Shown: positions 35,086 to 44,954, counted from the first letter of the stretch. The stretch is DNA of 64,000 nucleotides from Rhizobium leguminosarum (GCF_004123835.1 NZ_MZMU01000010.1:186001-250000); one strand, 5' to 3'. The notes: generated from the letters alone by a model not told the origin. A program made the numbers and translations.

Positions 35086-35889
35086 ATGCGCGCTGAACTC
35101 GAACGCCCCATCTTCGACGGTGCCTTCTGGAGTTCGATCCTGCACTCGCGGACCTTCTGGGTCCCTGAGGATCACGGCGCGCTCCTCGGTACCTTTGCGA
35201 TCGCCATGATGCTGCTTGCCTCGATGCTGCTGCTGCCGCGGCTTTCCGCCCGCCGGCGCCGGATATCGGAGCTTCACGGCGATATCTCCGGCAGCACGAC
35301 GATGATGGATTTCGTGCTTGTGACACCGGTCTTCGTCTTCTTCATGTTCGTGGTCTTCCAGTTCACGATCCTGGCCAAGAACCACCTCTTCACCCATTAT
35401 GCCGCCTATGCGGCGGCGCGCAGCGCCCGCGTCTATTTCTGCCCGGCCCTGCCGATCAGCATCAGGAGCCTTGCCGGCCTCGACGCCAAGACCTGCGACG
35501 ACGATGCCGCCGCCGGCAAGGCTGATCTTGCCGCCCGCCTGGCGCTGATCCCGGCCGCACCCTACGACCAGTTGAAATGCGTCGGCGCCTGCCAGCCGCC
35601 GGAAGATGCGCTCAAAAGCCTTGCCGATGCCTCCGGTCTTTCGAAGAACTGGCGGGCGATGCGCAACCAGGCCCGCTACATGTTCGACCCGCAGAACGTC
35701 ACGGTGACCGTCGACCGCGCGCCGATGGCGCTCTATGCCGCCATCAACCGCTCGCCGCATGTGCCGGTCACCGCCAAGGTGGAAGCGCGCTTCCTACTGC
35801 TCGAATATGCCGGCTGGGTCTTTGCCCGCGGCCAGAGGAAGGACGGCCGCTACTACACGATCTCGACGGCGGAGGTGAACCTGCTATGA
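35086..35889 (+). CDS. TadE-like pilus assembly protein
   Basis: A 267-residue protein with an early hydrophobic segment (LLGTFAIAMMLLASMLLLP, about 35-53) and a second TadE-type segment at about 78-100 (MDFVLVTPVFVFFMFVVFQF), followed by AKNHLFTHYAAYAAARSARV. The remainder is probably periplasmic, with Cys pairs. TadE proteins are minor pseudopilins needed for Flp pilus biogenesis. The ATG at 35086 follows a GAGG site; its stop overlaps the next gene (ATGA). Confidence 0.75.
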   Translation: MRAELERPIFDGAFWSSILHSRTFWVPEDHGALLGTFAIAMMLLASMLLLPRLSARRRRISELHGDISGSTTMMDFVLVTPVFVFFMFVVFQFTILAKNHLFTHYAAYAAARSARVYFCPALPISIRSLAGLDAKTCDDDAAAGKADLAARLALIPAAPYDQLKCVGACQPPEDALKSLADASGLSKNWRAMRNQARYMFDPQNVTVTVDRAPMALYAAINRSPHVPVTAKVEARFLLLEYAGWVFARGQRKDGRYYTISTAEVNLL

Positions 35890-37532
35890 CACCGACCCTC
35901 ATCAAGCGTCTGCACCGCGACGAACGCGGCTTCCTGTCGCCGATCATTCTCTACATGACGATCGCGCTCGCCCTGATGATCGTCTGGATCCTGAATACGG
36001 GACAGATGATCTACGACAAGCAGCGCACGCAGGACACGGCCGATGCCGCCGCCCTCGTCCATGCCGACTGGGAAGCGCGTTATCTCAACATCATGGCGAT
36101 GAACAACGTCGCCTCTTCGCAGGCAACCGTCATCCTGGCGACCTCTGTCGCTTATGAGGTGACGATGATAGATCTTGGCTTCCGCTCCACCTGGATCGTC
36201 GGCCAGCTCACACGCTATATGGGGACCGGGCATGGACCGTTGCATTGGCGGCTTCCGACAGGCGCTCCCTATTGTGCCAGCTGGCCGGTCGAGGTGCCGA
36301 TTCCGTTGATCGGACAGATCCTCCAGGCTGCCTGCACGGCTTTTCAGGTCGTGCGCATGAAAGGGGCTCTCGAAGCCGGCATCTACATCTATAACGCGCA
36401 TGAAAAATATGATCCGCCGGGGCTGATCAGCAAATCAAACGACATTATCAAAGCCATGAACGCGCTCAACGACTATCTGGTCGAGAGTTTTCCGGATCGT
36501 GTGGGCAAGGAAGCATTGAATCTGGTGCACATGAACCGTGCGGACCATGTCGTGTTCCACCCACCTTGCACCACCTGTGACCAAGCCGAGGAAGCGGCCG
36601 GTGGCGATCTGCCCGTCGAACGCGGTGCGCTGGCGGCCGGCTCGGCTTATGCCGAGATGTGCCTGGCGATGTCGAAGGGGACGCAGTCCTTCGGACCCGG
36701 CCTGCTCGTGCGTGGCGAATTTGCCAATCGGGGCTTTGCCGAGGGGACCGGCCCCTTGACTGCCGGTGGCGGAGATGGCGGCCATATCCGCGATTTCGTC
36801 AATCACGAGAGCGGTATCGATGATGCGCTCGTCAATTTCTATATCTTCTATGAGGCTTTCGGTCCGGCCTATTTCACCAGGGTGCCCTTCAAGGCCATCA
36901 TCGAGCAAAATGCGGGGGACCTCGGCTTCTTCGCCGAGCTGCTGATCGATGTCGCGGTGGAGGCCGTCGACGAGCTGCTGGGTATCGATCTCGGCGTCAC
37001 CAACCCGTTCCAGCTTCCGATCGATGAGCCGCCGCGTTACTCGGATGCCCAGACCAAGGATGAGAACGCCTTCACACGGTATTTCGACGATATATGGGAC
37101 CAGGTCTGCGGCGTAACGGGCGGCGCGCTCTCCGTTTCCGGTATCTCTCCGGTGTCGCTGCCGCGTCCCTATTGGCTGAAAGGTCGCACTATTGGCAATT
37201 ACACGCCGTTCGCTCCTGGCGACCAGATGACGGATTATCGCTCGCTTGCCATCGTGTCCCGTAGCCCACGCGCCCGTCTGCAGAGAGCGATCTTCAGAGA
37301 CAGGACTGCGTCCGCCTATGCCATGGCGCAGAGCTGGGTTCACAATTACACGGCCTTCGATCTCTACACGCAGGACTGGCTCGCATCGCTTGCCCCCGCC
37401 ACACTCGCCGACAATATCGACCAGGTTTCGAACACCATCAAGCAGAGCCCGGCGGCCGACAGTTTTACCGGCTTAACGCGCGTCTTCGACCAGGGAGGAG
37501 CCAATGCCTGGGCTGCCGTCAACACACACTGA
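35886..37532 (+). CDS. TadG-like pilus protein
   Basis: A 548-residue protein beginning with a basic leader and one transmembrane helix (HRDERGFLSPIILYMTIALA), followed by the TadG hallmark YDKQRTQDTADAAALVHAD. The long C-terminal periplasmic region has no recognised domain (no vWA MIDAS motif DxSxS that I can see, unlike many TadG proteins). It contains a Cys cluster HPPCTTCDQAEE. It is coupled to the TadE-like gene upstream and overlaps the next gene by 29 bp. Confidence 0.72.
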   Translation: MTPTLIKRLHRDERGFLSPIILYMTIALALMIVWILNTGQMIYDKQRTQDTADAAALVHADWEARYLNIMAMNNVASSQATVILATSVAYEVTMIDLGFRSTWIVGQLTRYMGTGHGPLHWRLPTGAPYCASWPVEVPIPLIGQILQAACTAFQVVRMKGALEAGIYIYNAHEKYDPPGLISKSNDIIKAMNALNDYLVESFPDRVGKEALNLVHMNRADHVVFHPPCTTCDQAEEAAGGDLPVERGALAAGSAYAEMCLAMSKGTQSFGPGLLVRGEFANRGFAEGTGPLTAGGGDGGHIRDFVNHESGIDDALVNFYIFYEAFGPAYFTRVPFKAIIEQNAGDLGFFAELLIDVAVEAVDELLGIDLGVTNPFQLPIDEPPRYSDAQTKDENAFTRYFDDIWDQVCGVTGGALSVSGISPVSLPRPYWLKGRTIGNYTPFAPGDQMTDYRSLAIVSRSPRARLQRAIFRDRTASAYAMAQSWVHNYTAFDLYTQDWLASLAPATLADNIDQVSNTIKQSPAADSFTGLTRVFDQGGANAWAAVNTH

Positions 37533-38184
37533 ACATGCCGGCGGAGCTCCGGCCCGAGGCTTCCTGATGAGGCTGCACGGCGACAGGCGCGGTCTTGCCT
37601 CGATCGAATTCGTACTCGCCGCGCCGGTCATCTTGCTGATCGTGATTTTCGTCATCCACGCGAACAAGATTTCCACCAAGAAGGTCGGAACCATGGTTGC
37701 GATGCGCAACGCCGCCTTCGCCGAGGCGAATGGGCTGGACTGCACGTCGGATTTCTCCAGTGCCTTTCCAATTCCGGCGCTGCCGGCCTTGCCTGGACGC
37801 GACAGCCTCACCTGCTCGCGGACACCCTCTCATGAGGGCGGCGGCGAGCCGCAGCGGACTTTTATCTGGGAAGACGTGAAGAACACAGCCGCCAGCGACA
37901 ACCGCGAACCCGGGGACTTTGTCGGCGATCTGACGGATGAAAAGCCTCAGCTTGTCACCGCCACCGCCGACCGCATCTATAAGTTCAGGGATTCCGATGA
38001 CTTCGATACGATAAGGCGGGTCAAGTGGCAGGATACGTTCACGGTCGACGACTCGACCCTCTTCGCCTCCAGCAAGGGCGACAGGATGAAACGGGGATAT
38101 GACCCTGCTCTTCGCGATATAATTCGCGGTGTTGCCGACCAATCCGGCGACCTTTTCGACGGCATCTTTCCGGGGGAAAACTGA
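37504..38184 (+). CDS. TadE-family pilus assembly protein, second copy
   Basis: A 226-residue protein. The leader plus TadE transmembrane segment reads LASIEFVLAAPVILLIVIFV (about 31-50), followed by NKISTKKVGTMVAMRNAAFA, the conserved TadE continuation. Glu in SIEF corresponds to the pilin-like Glu5. The rest is probably periplasmic. It overlaps the TadG-like gene by 29 bp and its stop overlaps the next start (TGATG). Confidence 0.78.
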   Translation: MPGLPSTHTEHAGGAPARGFLMRLHGDRRGLASIEFVLAAPVILLIVIFVIHANKISTKKVGTMVAMRNAAFAEANGLDCTSDFSSAFPIPALPALPGRDSLTCSRTPSHEGGGEPQRTFIWEDVKNTAASDNREPGDFVGDLTDEKPQLVTATADRIYKFRDSDDFDTIRRVKWQDTFTVDDSTLFASSKGDRMKRGYDPALRDIIRGVADQSGDLFDGIFPGEN

Positions 38185-39104
38185 TGAGCCAGCCTTCACA
38201 GCGTCTTTCCCATCTGCTGACCGTTGCCGTGCTTGCCTTGGGTTTCGCCGTCACCCTTGTTGCCGGACCGGGCAAGGCCGAGGTCTACAAGAATGTCAAA
38301 GTGACGCTGGAATCGCTTCTTGCCGGTATCGTCGGCGTACCGGAGCGGTCACCGCGCGATCTGGTCGTCAACGGTCAGCCGCTCCAGTTCACGCCCTACC
38401 AGAGCGACCGCAGCGTTTCCGAACTGACCGATGAATGGCTGAAGACACTTGCCGCCAATACGAGGCCGGCTCTTCCGGCAAGCGGCGATGAGGCCGAACT
38501 GACGGCAGTGGTTGCCGCAAACATGCTGATTGTTCCGAAGGTCAGCAATGTTCGCGACGATCTTTCCATCGTCGTCCGGTTTTTCGACGGCGATGGCGAG
38601 GCGGCACTTGCCTACCTGCGCAGCAAGAATCTGTCCAATCCCGCCGCCGGTCGGCCGATACCCGGCGTGACGATCATGATACGCCGTCCGGCCGGCGCGC
38701 CTTCTACGGAAGTGCTGATGAATCGCTTCGACGATGTTTCCGCAACGCTGGCGTCTTATGCGACGCCGGCCGATGCCGGCAAGCTGCCGCAGTCGCTGCG
38801 TCCGCCGGCCGGTGTCGAGGTGCTGAGCGATATCGGCGATCGCGACAAGGGCCACACGTCGCGCACGGTCGTGTCGAAAGGCACGCTGTCGGCCTCGCGC
38901 TGGTCCGATCAGCGCGCCGATCTGCTTGCCCGCGACGGCTTCTCCATCGAGACGCCGCCGGCGCAGCGCGGCGGGGTCACTGCCCTTTATGGCCGACGCG
39001 GCAGCGTCGAGGCCAATGTTCTTTACGTCAGAAGCAAAACCGACGGCCGGACCGTCGAAGTCATTCAAATCAGGCAACCCTTCGTCGAAGGAATAACACC
39101 ATGA
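38184..39104 (+). CDS. Exported hypothetical protein of the Tad locus
   Basis: A 306-residue protein with a signal peptide (LLTVAVLALGFAVTLVAGPG) and a soluble periplasmic body. I do not recognise a domain. It is tightly packed between the TadE-like gene (1-bp overlap) and cpaB (4-bp overlap), so it is almost certainly a pilus assembly component. In other Tad loci this position carries RcpB/TadD-like or secretin-associated proteins, but no TPR or secretin motif is seen. Confidence 0.6.
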   Translation: MSQPSQRLSHLLTVAVLALGFAVTLVAGPGKAEVYKNVKVTLESLLAGIVGVPERSPRDLVVNGQPLQFTPYQSDRSVSELTDEWLKTLAANTRPALPASGDEAELTAVVAANMLIVPKVSNVRDDLSIVVRFFDGDGEAALAYLRSKNLSNPAAGRPIPGVTIMIRRPAGAPSTEVLMNRFDDVSATLASYATPADAGKLPQSLRPPAGVEVLSDIGDRDKGHTSRTVVSKGTLSASRWSDQRADLLARDGFSIETPPAQRGGVTALYGRRGSVEANVLYVRSKTDGRTVEVIQIRQPFVEGITP

Positions 39105-40054
39105 ACTGGAAGCTCATCGCGGCTGTCATCGTCGGGCTCATCACCGGCGTTCTGCTCTATTTCTGGACCGAGAGCGTCAAGAACGAGCAGACGGCCTATG
39201 CCTTCATGCGGCTCCAGCCCGACAGGAAGGTCACACGGGGACAGGCGATCACGCCCGACATGCTCGCCGAACCGGTGATGCTGCCGGAAAGCTTCGGGGC
39301 GCTCGCCAAACTCGCGGTTCCCGCCGCCAGCGCCTATCAGGAATGGCTGAAGGACAGGACGGCTGCGAGCGATATTCCGGCCGGCTCGGTGCTGCTCTTC
39401 CAGTATTTCGACGATACCGACGGCGGACGTTTGACGACGATGATCGCGCCCGGCAAGCGGGCGCTGACCCTTCCGGTCAACGCGGCCGCGGCCGTCGGCC
39501 ATTTCGTCGAGCCGGGCAGCTATGTCGATATAATCGGCACGGTCGACGAACCGGTCGAGCCCGTGGCGCCGGCCGCCGCGACCCAGCCGGGAGCGCCCGG
39601 CCAGCCCGCTGCCGTGCCAGGTCAGCCTGCCGCCCCGGGTCAGGCGCCGGCCGCCGGACAGCCGCAGGCTCCAGCCCAGCCGCAGTCGCCGGTCGAGCAG
39701 ATGCTGAAGAATTATCTCACCCAGTATCCAGGCGCCGACGAGAACGATGTCAACGCTTACCGCAAACAGGCGCAGGATTATAAACTCGGCATAAGCTCGC
39801 GCACCCGCGTCGTCACCCGCACCTTCCTGCAGAATGTCAAAGTGCTGGCCGTCGGCGCGGCGACGACGGCGGAGGGCGCGGTCACCAAGGCCAACAGCAC
39901 CTACAACAATGTGACCGTCGAAGTGACGCCGTCGGAAGCTGAAATGCTGATTTTTGCCATGGGTCAGTCGAACGGCAGCCTCAATCTCGTGCTGCGCAAC
40001 CCCGCCGACAATACCGTCGAGGACCTGCCGAGCATTAACTGGACGCGCATGTGA
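39101..40054 (+). CDS. cpaB: Flp pilus assembly protein CpaB/RcpC
   Basis: A 317-residue protein with an N-terminal membrane helix (LIAAVIVGLITGVLLYFW), a SAF-like domain (DRKVTRGQAITPDMLAEPVM, about 40-65), and the RcpC/CpaB core APGKRALTLPVNAAAAVGHF followed by VEPGSYVDIIGTVDEP. A Pro/Ala/Gln-rich insertion lies at about 150-205. The C-terminal TVEVTPSEAEMLIFAMGQSN is typical. It usually contacts the outer-membrane secretin, yet no secretin gene is present here. Confidence 0.88.
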   Translation: MNWKLIAAVIVGLITGVLLYFWTESVKNEQTAYAFMRLQPDRKVTRGQAITPDMLAEPVMLPESFGALAKLAVPAASAYQEWLKDRTAASDIPAGSVLLFQYFDDTDGGRLTTMIAPGKRALTLPVNAAAAVGHFVEPGSYVDIIGTVDEPVEPVAPAAATQPGAPGQPAAVPGQPAAPGQAPAAGQPQAPAQPQSPVEQMLKNYLTQYPGADENDVNAYRKQAQDYKLGISSRTRVVTRTFLQNVKVLAVGAATTAEGAVTKANSTYNNVTVEVTPSEAEMLIFAMGQSNGSLNLVLRNPADNTVEDLPSINWTRM

Positions 40055-40074
40055 CCGTCGCGGGGGAATGAGCC

Positions 40075-41973
40075 ATGCTGTTGAAGATTTCCTATGAAGA
40101 CGGCAGCGGACGGGAAGTGATCCCGCTTTCGGCGAACGAGACCTATTTCGTCGGCGAAAGCAGCACGTTGACGTTGCCCGCCGGGGCGGGCGTGGTGCGG
40201 CTGCGCGGCAGCCACGTCTCCTCGCCGCAATTCGTGCTGCGGAAGTCGGGCCAAGGCTGGTCGGTGCAGCATCACGGTCGCAACCCGACGCGCGTCGACG
40301 ACCAGCCGCTTCGGGCCGGCACGCCGGTTGCGGTATCGGCGGGCATGTCGATCTGGGTGCCGAACGTCACCATCGAGCTCGTCGAGCCGGCCGCGGCCGT
40401 CGAAGCGGTCACGCAATTTCCCGATCAGGAACGCGTGCTCGCCCTGCAGATGGAAATTCACGAGCGGCTGCTGAAGGATACGCAATATGACCGGCTGGTG
40501 AAATCTTCCGATTTCGGCCGTGAGGACACGCGAAACCGAATCCGCGAGCGCCTCGACATGTTCATCAAGGAGGCCCTCGACGGCGCTCCGCAGGATCTCG
40601 TCATCCTCGTCATCAAAAACGCCGTCTATCGGTGGCTGGCAAAACGTATCGCCCGCACGGGGCGGCGTGACGCCTCGTCGAATGCCGCAAGCCTCTCGCG
40701 CGAGGAGCAGGATAATCGCCGCCTTTTCGACGTCGGCAAGGCGCTGATTTCGGCCCTGCAGCTCAAGCTGAATTTCGAATCCACCCGCTCGGACTTCGCC
40801 CAGCTCGACACGCGTTTCAGCGCCGCCTTCCAGTCCAGGCAGGCTCTTTTCAACGCCGGCGACCGCTACGAGATCGCCCATATGCACCTGCGCTCCAATA
40901 TCGAGGAGCTGATGTACCGCTGGGGGACGATCTCCGAACTGATGGATCTCGACGTGATCTCGGAAATCATGGTGACGCGCTATGACGAGATCTACGTGGA
41001 AAAATTCGGCCTGCTGGAGCGGTATCCTTTCGCCTTCGCCAACGAGCGGCAGCTGATGAAGGTGATCGAGCGCATCGCCGTCGATTCCAACCGCTCGATC
41101 AACGAGAGCGAGGCGATGGCCGACTTCCGCATGCCGGATGGCTCGCGTGTCAACGCCGTCATTCCGCCGCTGGCGGTCAAGGGCGCCTGCCTGACGATCC
41201 GGAAGTTCGGCGGCAAGTCGCGGCTCGATATCAGCAAGCTGGTGACCGCCGGCGCGCTCAGCGAGCCGATGCGCGCTTTCCTCGAGGCTGCCGTCCGTTC
41301 ACGCAAGAACATTGTCGTGTCAGGCGGCACCGGCTCCGGCAAGACGACACTGCTGAACAGCCTGTCGCAGTTCATTCCGGTCGGCGAGCGCGTCGTTGCC
41401 GTCGAGGACACGTCGGAACTGCAGCTCGACGGCATCCATGTCGTCTATCTGCAATCGCGGCCGAAGACGGCGGAGTCCGAGACCAGCGTCACCATCCGCG
41501 ACCTCGTGCGCAACGCGCTGCGCATGCGCCCCGACCGCATCATCGTCGGCGAGTGCCGTGGTGCGGAGGCGATCGACATGCTGCAGGCGATGAACACCGG
41601 CCATGCCGGCTCGATGACGACGGCGCATGCCAATACACCTCAGGACATGATGACCCGCCTGGAGGTGATGGTGCTGCAGGGCCAGAGCTCGCTGCCGGTG
41701 ATGGCCATCCGCCAGCAGATCGTTGCCGCCGTCGAGCTCGTCGTGCAGCTCAACCGCCTGGCGAACGGCCGGCGCGCGGTGACCGAGATTTCCGAAGTGA
41801 TCGGCATCGATCCGGATACCGGCCTCATCATCGTCGAGCCGATCTTCAATCTCGTCGGCCGCGCCGGCGGCCAGGCCGTGCATGCCTTCACCGGCTACCT
41901 GCCGAGCTTCGTCGCCGAACTCGTCGAGTTTGGAGAGGACGGCGAGATCGAAAAACTGGATATGTTCGTCTAG
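40075..41973 (+). CDS. cpaF: CpaF/TadA ATPase with N-terminal FHA-like domain
   Basis: A 632-residue pilus ATPase. An N-terminal 110-residue FHA-like domain ([39 protein letters not shown]) is degenerate because the first GR motif is not seen. A linker follows, then the TadA core with Walker [21 protein letters not shown], Asp box [12 protein letters not shown], Walker [21 protein letters not shown] and [15 protein letters not shown]. The FHA extension suggests control through phosphothreonine binding, matching the separate FHA protein at the operon end. The stop codon lies inside a dispersed repeat. Confidence 0.9.
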   Translation: MLLKISYEDGSGREVIPLSANETYFVGESSTLTLPAGAGVVRLRGSHVSSPQFVLRKSGQGWSVQHHGRNPTRVDDQPLRAGTPVAVSAGMSIWVPNVTIELVEPAAAVEAVTQFPDQERVLALQMEIHERLLKDTQYDRLVKSSDFGREDTRNRIRERLDMFIKEALDGAPQDLVILVIKNAVYRWLAKRIARTGRRDASSNAASLSREEQDNRRLFDVGKALISALQLKLNFESTRSDFAQLDTRFSAAFQSRQALFNAGDRYEIAHMHLRSNIEELMYRWGTISELMDLDVISEIMVTRYDEIYVEKFGLLERYPFAFANERQLMKVIERIAVDSNRSINESEAMADFRMPDGSRVNAVIPPLAVKGACLTIRKFGGKSRLDISKLVTAGALSEPMRAFLEAAVRSRKNIVVSGGTGSGKTTLLNSLSQFIPVGERVVAVEDTSELQLDGIHVVYLQSRPKTAESETSVTIRDLVRNALRMRPDRIIVGECRGAEAIDMLQAMNTGHAGSMTTAHANTPQDMMTRLEVMVLQGQSSLPVMAIRQQIVAAVELVVQLNRLANGRRAVTEISEVIGIDPDTGLIIVEPIFNLVGRAGGQAVHAFTGYLPSFVAELVEFGEDGEIEKLDMFV

Positions 41974-42074
41974 AGCGGTTCAGGTTTTCGCGGAAGCGCA
42001 GAACCGCTCTAAGTTTTTGTTTTTACGCAATTCCGGACGGAAAACCGCTTCGCACTTTTCCTGGAATTGCTCTG
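41972..42074. repeat. Dispersed rhizobial palindromic repeat between cpaF and tadB
   Basis: Two hairpins: AGAGCGGTTC with GAACCGCTCT (41972-41981 and 42001-42010), then GCAATTCC with GGAATTGC (42027-42034 and 42063-42070). This pattern recurs between genes in Rhizobium genomes. It overlaps the cpaF stop codon TAG (41971-41973) and would be transcribed within the operon. Confidence 0.7.
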
Positions 42075-42085
42075 AGGGGGAAGCC

Positions 42086-42949
42086 ATGGATATCAGCATT
42101 CTGCAGATTTTTACGGTCGCCCTCGGCGCTGTAACAGCGGGACTGCTCGTCTGGGGCGCGCCGGTGCGCTGGCCGGCGCCGCTGCTGCGCGCCACCGAAC
42201 GTGACATTGCGCTCGCCAGTGAGGCGGCGCAGGTCTTCGGGCGCGATGCCGTTCCGCCCTATACGATGATCCTCGCCTACGGCATCACGGCGATCGTCGT
42301 CTTCGTGGTGATCTCGCTGATCTTCGGGCCGATCTTCGGCTTGGTCATTGCCATCCCGGTCGCCTTCTTCCTGCCCAAGGGCGTGATCCGTTATTTTCTG
42401 CAGCGCCGCTGGCTGCAGATCGAATCGCAGCTTCCCTATGCCGTCGACCAGATCGTCTCGGCGGTGCGCACCGGCAAGCCGCTTGCCATCGCCGTCAATG
42501 CGGTGGCCGATAGCGGCCAGATGCCGGCCTCGCGCGAGTTCGAGCGCATCGCCCGCGAACAGAAGCTTGGCATCGGCCTGGTCGAGGCGCTGGACCGCCA
42601 CGGCCGCAACGTGCCGAGCCTGCACTTCAAGATGGTCGATGCAGCCCTCGGTCTCTTTGCCCGGCAGGGCGGCGACATTTCCGAGCCGCTGACGGAAATG
42701 TCGAAATCCTTCAAGGAAATCTGGAAGCTCGATCAAAAGATCACCACCTCGTCGTCGCAGGCACGCATGAACTTCCGGGTCGTCAATGGCGGCGCGCTGT
42801 TCATGATCCTGATGATCTTCTTCGGCCAGCCCGAGCTGATCGACAAGGTGTTCGGCAACGCCATCGGCATCGTCATCGCGATCGTCGGCGCCATACTCTA
42901 TGCGACCGGTTTCTTCTGGATGCGCTCGATGATGAAGGTGTCGGTATGA
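42086..42949 (+). CDS. tadB: Tad pilus inner-membrane platform protein TadB
   Basis: A 287-residue GspF-type membrane protein with N-terminal helices and the cytoplasmic helical domain QLPYAVDQIVSAVRTGKPLA, then KEIWKLDQKITTSSSQARMN, followed by two C-terminal membrane helices. With TadC it forms the platform on which CpaF acts. The ATG at 42086 follows GAGGGGGAAGCC. Its stop overlaps the tadC start by 4 bp. Confidence 0.9.
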   Translation: MDISILQIFTVALGAVTAGLLVWGAPVRWPAPLLRATERDIALASEAAQVFGRDAVPPYTMILAYGITAIVVFVVISLIFGPIFGLVIAIPVAFFLPKGVIRYFLQRRWLQIESQLPYAVDQIVSAVRTGKPLAIAVNAVADSGQMPASREFERIAREQKLGIGLVEALDRHGRNVPSLHFKMVDAALGLFARQGGDISEPLTEMSKSFKEIWKLDQKITTSSSQARMNFRVVNGGALFMILMIFFGQPELIDKVFGNAIGIVIAIVGAILYATGFFWMRSMMKVSV

Positions 42950-43851
42950 TGTCTCAGATACCTCTCGCCCCGATCGCCGTCGTCTTCGCCGGCATCACCG
43001 CTGCGCTGTTCGTCTGGTGGATCGGCGATATGCTCGGCAGCATTCAGGTGGTGCGCCGGTCCGCAGGCGGCGACGGTCCGCCCCCGAACATTGTCGACAG
43101 CATCGGCATGCGCACGCCGGTCGAATTCGTGCTGACGCATTTCGAGCCGCTTCTGGCCGATTACGGCGCGCAGCTCGAGCAGAAGCTGATCTATGCCGGC
43201 CGGCCCTTCGGCGGCGTCACGGGGCGGGAGTATATTGCGCTTCTCGTGGTTCTCAGCCTCTTCGGTTTCGTCTTGCTCGGCCTGCTGTTCGGCATCGCCA
43301 GCGGCAGCGTGATCGGCGGGCTCGTGGCCGGGCTGATCCTCGGCCTGATCCCCGCCGTCTATTTCTGGGTCGTCGCCGACGACAAGGCGCAGGATCGCAA
43401 GGAACGCATTTCGCGCGAATTTCCCTATTTCCTCGATCTCGTCGTTATGACGCAGCAGGCGCAGGCGACGCTGCCGGAAAGCCTGAGGCTTTATGCCGAG
43501 GCAGCGCCCGGCACCGTCATGAGCGAGGAGATCGAACAGACGCTGAAGGACGTGGCGCTCGGCACCGGCATGATCGAGGCGCTGCAGCGGCTGGAGCGCC
43601 GCATGACAGCCGAGGAGGTCATCCGCGTCATCCGTGCGGTGATCCAGGGCGAAGTCGAGGGCAGCAACCGCGTCGAGCTGTTGCGCGAACACGCGCGCGA
43701 CCTGCGCTTCCGCCGCTGGGAAAAGGCCGACAGGGCCAGCGAAAAGCTGAAGGCCAAGATCGTCATGCCGGCGATGATGATCGTCGTATCGATCCTGCTT
43801 CTGGTGCTGGCGCCTGCAATTGTCGAGATGATGTCGAGTGGGATGTTCTGA
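42946..43851 (+). CDS. tadC: Tad pilus inner-membrane platform protein TadC
   Basis: A 301-residue GspF-type protein. It has an N-terminal membrane helix, a helical pair at about 100-140, the cytoplasmic core EFPYFLDLVVMTQQAQATLP and GEVEGSNRVELLREHARDLR, and a C-terminal helix IVMPAMMIVVSILLLVLAPA. It is coupled to tadB. Confidence 0.9.
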   Translation: MMSQIPLAPIAVVFAGITAALFVWWIGDMLGSIQVVRRSAGGDGPPPNIVDSIGMRTPVEFVLTHFEPLLADYGAQLEQKLIYAGRPFGGVTGREYIALLVVLSLFGFVLLGLLFGIASGSVIGGLVAGLILGLIPAVYFWVVADDKAQDRKERISREFPYFLDLVVMTQQAQATLPESLRLYAEAAPGTVMSEEIEQTLKDVALGTGMIEALQRLERRMTAEEVIRVIRAVIQGEVEGSNRVELLREHARDLRFRRWEKADRASEKLKAKIVMPAMMIVVSILLLVLAPAIVEMMSSGMF

Positions 43852-43853
43852 TC

Positions 43854-44729
43854 ATGGTCTTTTCCTTCTTTCGCGGAAACAAGCCTAGCCTTCTGCAGAC
43901 CGGTCCCGGCGGCCAGAGCCGCAGCCACGTGCTCGACCGGCCGGAAATGTCGATCGGCCGGGCTGCTAATGCCGATATCGTCGTCGACGATCCATTTCTG
44001 GCGCCGATCCATGCGCGCATCGAGCGGCAGAGCGACGGCGGCTTCATCATTCGCCGCATGGGGCTGAACCCGATCATGCTGCGCGGTGAAGCGCTGTTGC
44101 AGACCGCCTCGCTGAAAGCCGGCGACAGCTTCCGTCTCGGCAAGGACGTCGAATTTCAGTTCGTCGTCAAGGCCGCCGCCAAGGAAGCGCCGAAGAAGGA
44201 GGCCTCCAAGACGAGCGACGGCAAGCCGAAAAAATCGCTCCTCAAGCAGCCGGCCTTTCTGGCCGGCATGGGTGTCGCCTATCTCGCCATCGTCGGCATC
44301 ATCGGCTACGTGATCCTCTCCGACAGCGGCAGCGCCGACGGTGGCCCGACGGCCGAGCGCATCAACGCGGAAGCCGCCCGCATTCCGACATGCATCAAGA
44401 ACGCCCGGCGCATGCGCCAGGTCTCTGAAGCCAGCTTCAACGGAGCCGTCGGCGGCCGTGTCGGCAGGGATGGCGACGCAACCTATGCCGCCCTTTCGCT
44501 GGCAGCCGAGCCGTCTGATGACGCCGCGCTGGCAAAGGCCGCCGAACCGATCGTCGAGGCCTACAAGCGCACGGCGCTCGCAGCCCTCGCCTCGGAAACA
44601 CGCGGGAACAACACGCTGGCGCAGAGCCTCTACCAACAGACCTACGATCTCGTTCCCGACGTCAACTGCTCCGCCGCGCGTTTCGCGCTGCAGCGGCGGG
44701 CTGCGGTGAAGCCGGTGGCGCGCCGCTGA
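43854..44729 (+). CDS. FHA-domain membrane protein of the Tad locus
   Basis: A 291-residue protein. A canonical FHA domain (about 28-105) contains MSIGRAANADIVVDDPFLAP and IHARIERQSDGGFII, including the phosphothreonine-contact residues. A Lys/Ala-rich linker, one transmembrane helix (MGVAYLAIVGIIGYVILSD) and a C-terminal, probably periplasmic TPR-like tail follow. It lies 2 bp after tadC and is the last gene of the operon. It probably docks a Thr-phosphorylated partner and ties pilus assembly to a Ser/Thr kinase. The nearest kinase-like gene (48323) appears catalytically dead. Confidence 0.82.
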   Translation: MVFSFFRGNKPSLLQTGPGGQSRSHVLDRPEMSIGRAANADIVVDDPFLAPIHARIERQSDGGFIIRRMGLNPIMLRGEALLQTASLKAGDSFRLGKDVEFQFVVKAAAKEAPKKEASKTSDGKPKKSLLKQPAFLAGMGVAYLAIVGIIGYVILSDSGSADGGPTAERINAEAARIPTCIKNARRMRQVSEASFNGAVGGRVGRDGDATYAALSLAAEPSDDAALAKAAEPIVEAYKRTALAALASETRGNNTLAQSLYQQTYDLVPDVNCSAARFALQRRAAVKPVARR

Positions 44730-44954
44730 TCGCGGAGCTTTGATCAAACAGGACACTGTGAAGGCACGTCTTGGATGAAATCCTGAAAGAGGACATATGA
44801 GGGCTGTGGGGGCCAAAGCAGGCACGCTCGGGCTGCGGGATAGCCATCGAAGGCGCTCTCCAATCGCAACTGTCCCAAATTAACCCATAATTTAGCATTC
44901 GCTTGCATGCACGGACCGCGATGCTACCGTCGACGACATGGTGGGGGATCGCGT

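Noticed and set aside
39580..39700. Tandem-like CAGCCG/CCGGCC repeats
   Set aside because: They encode the Pro/Ala/Gln-rich insertion of CpaB and are ordinary coding low complexity.
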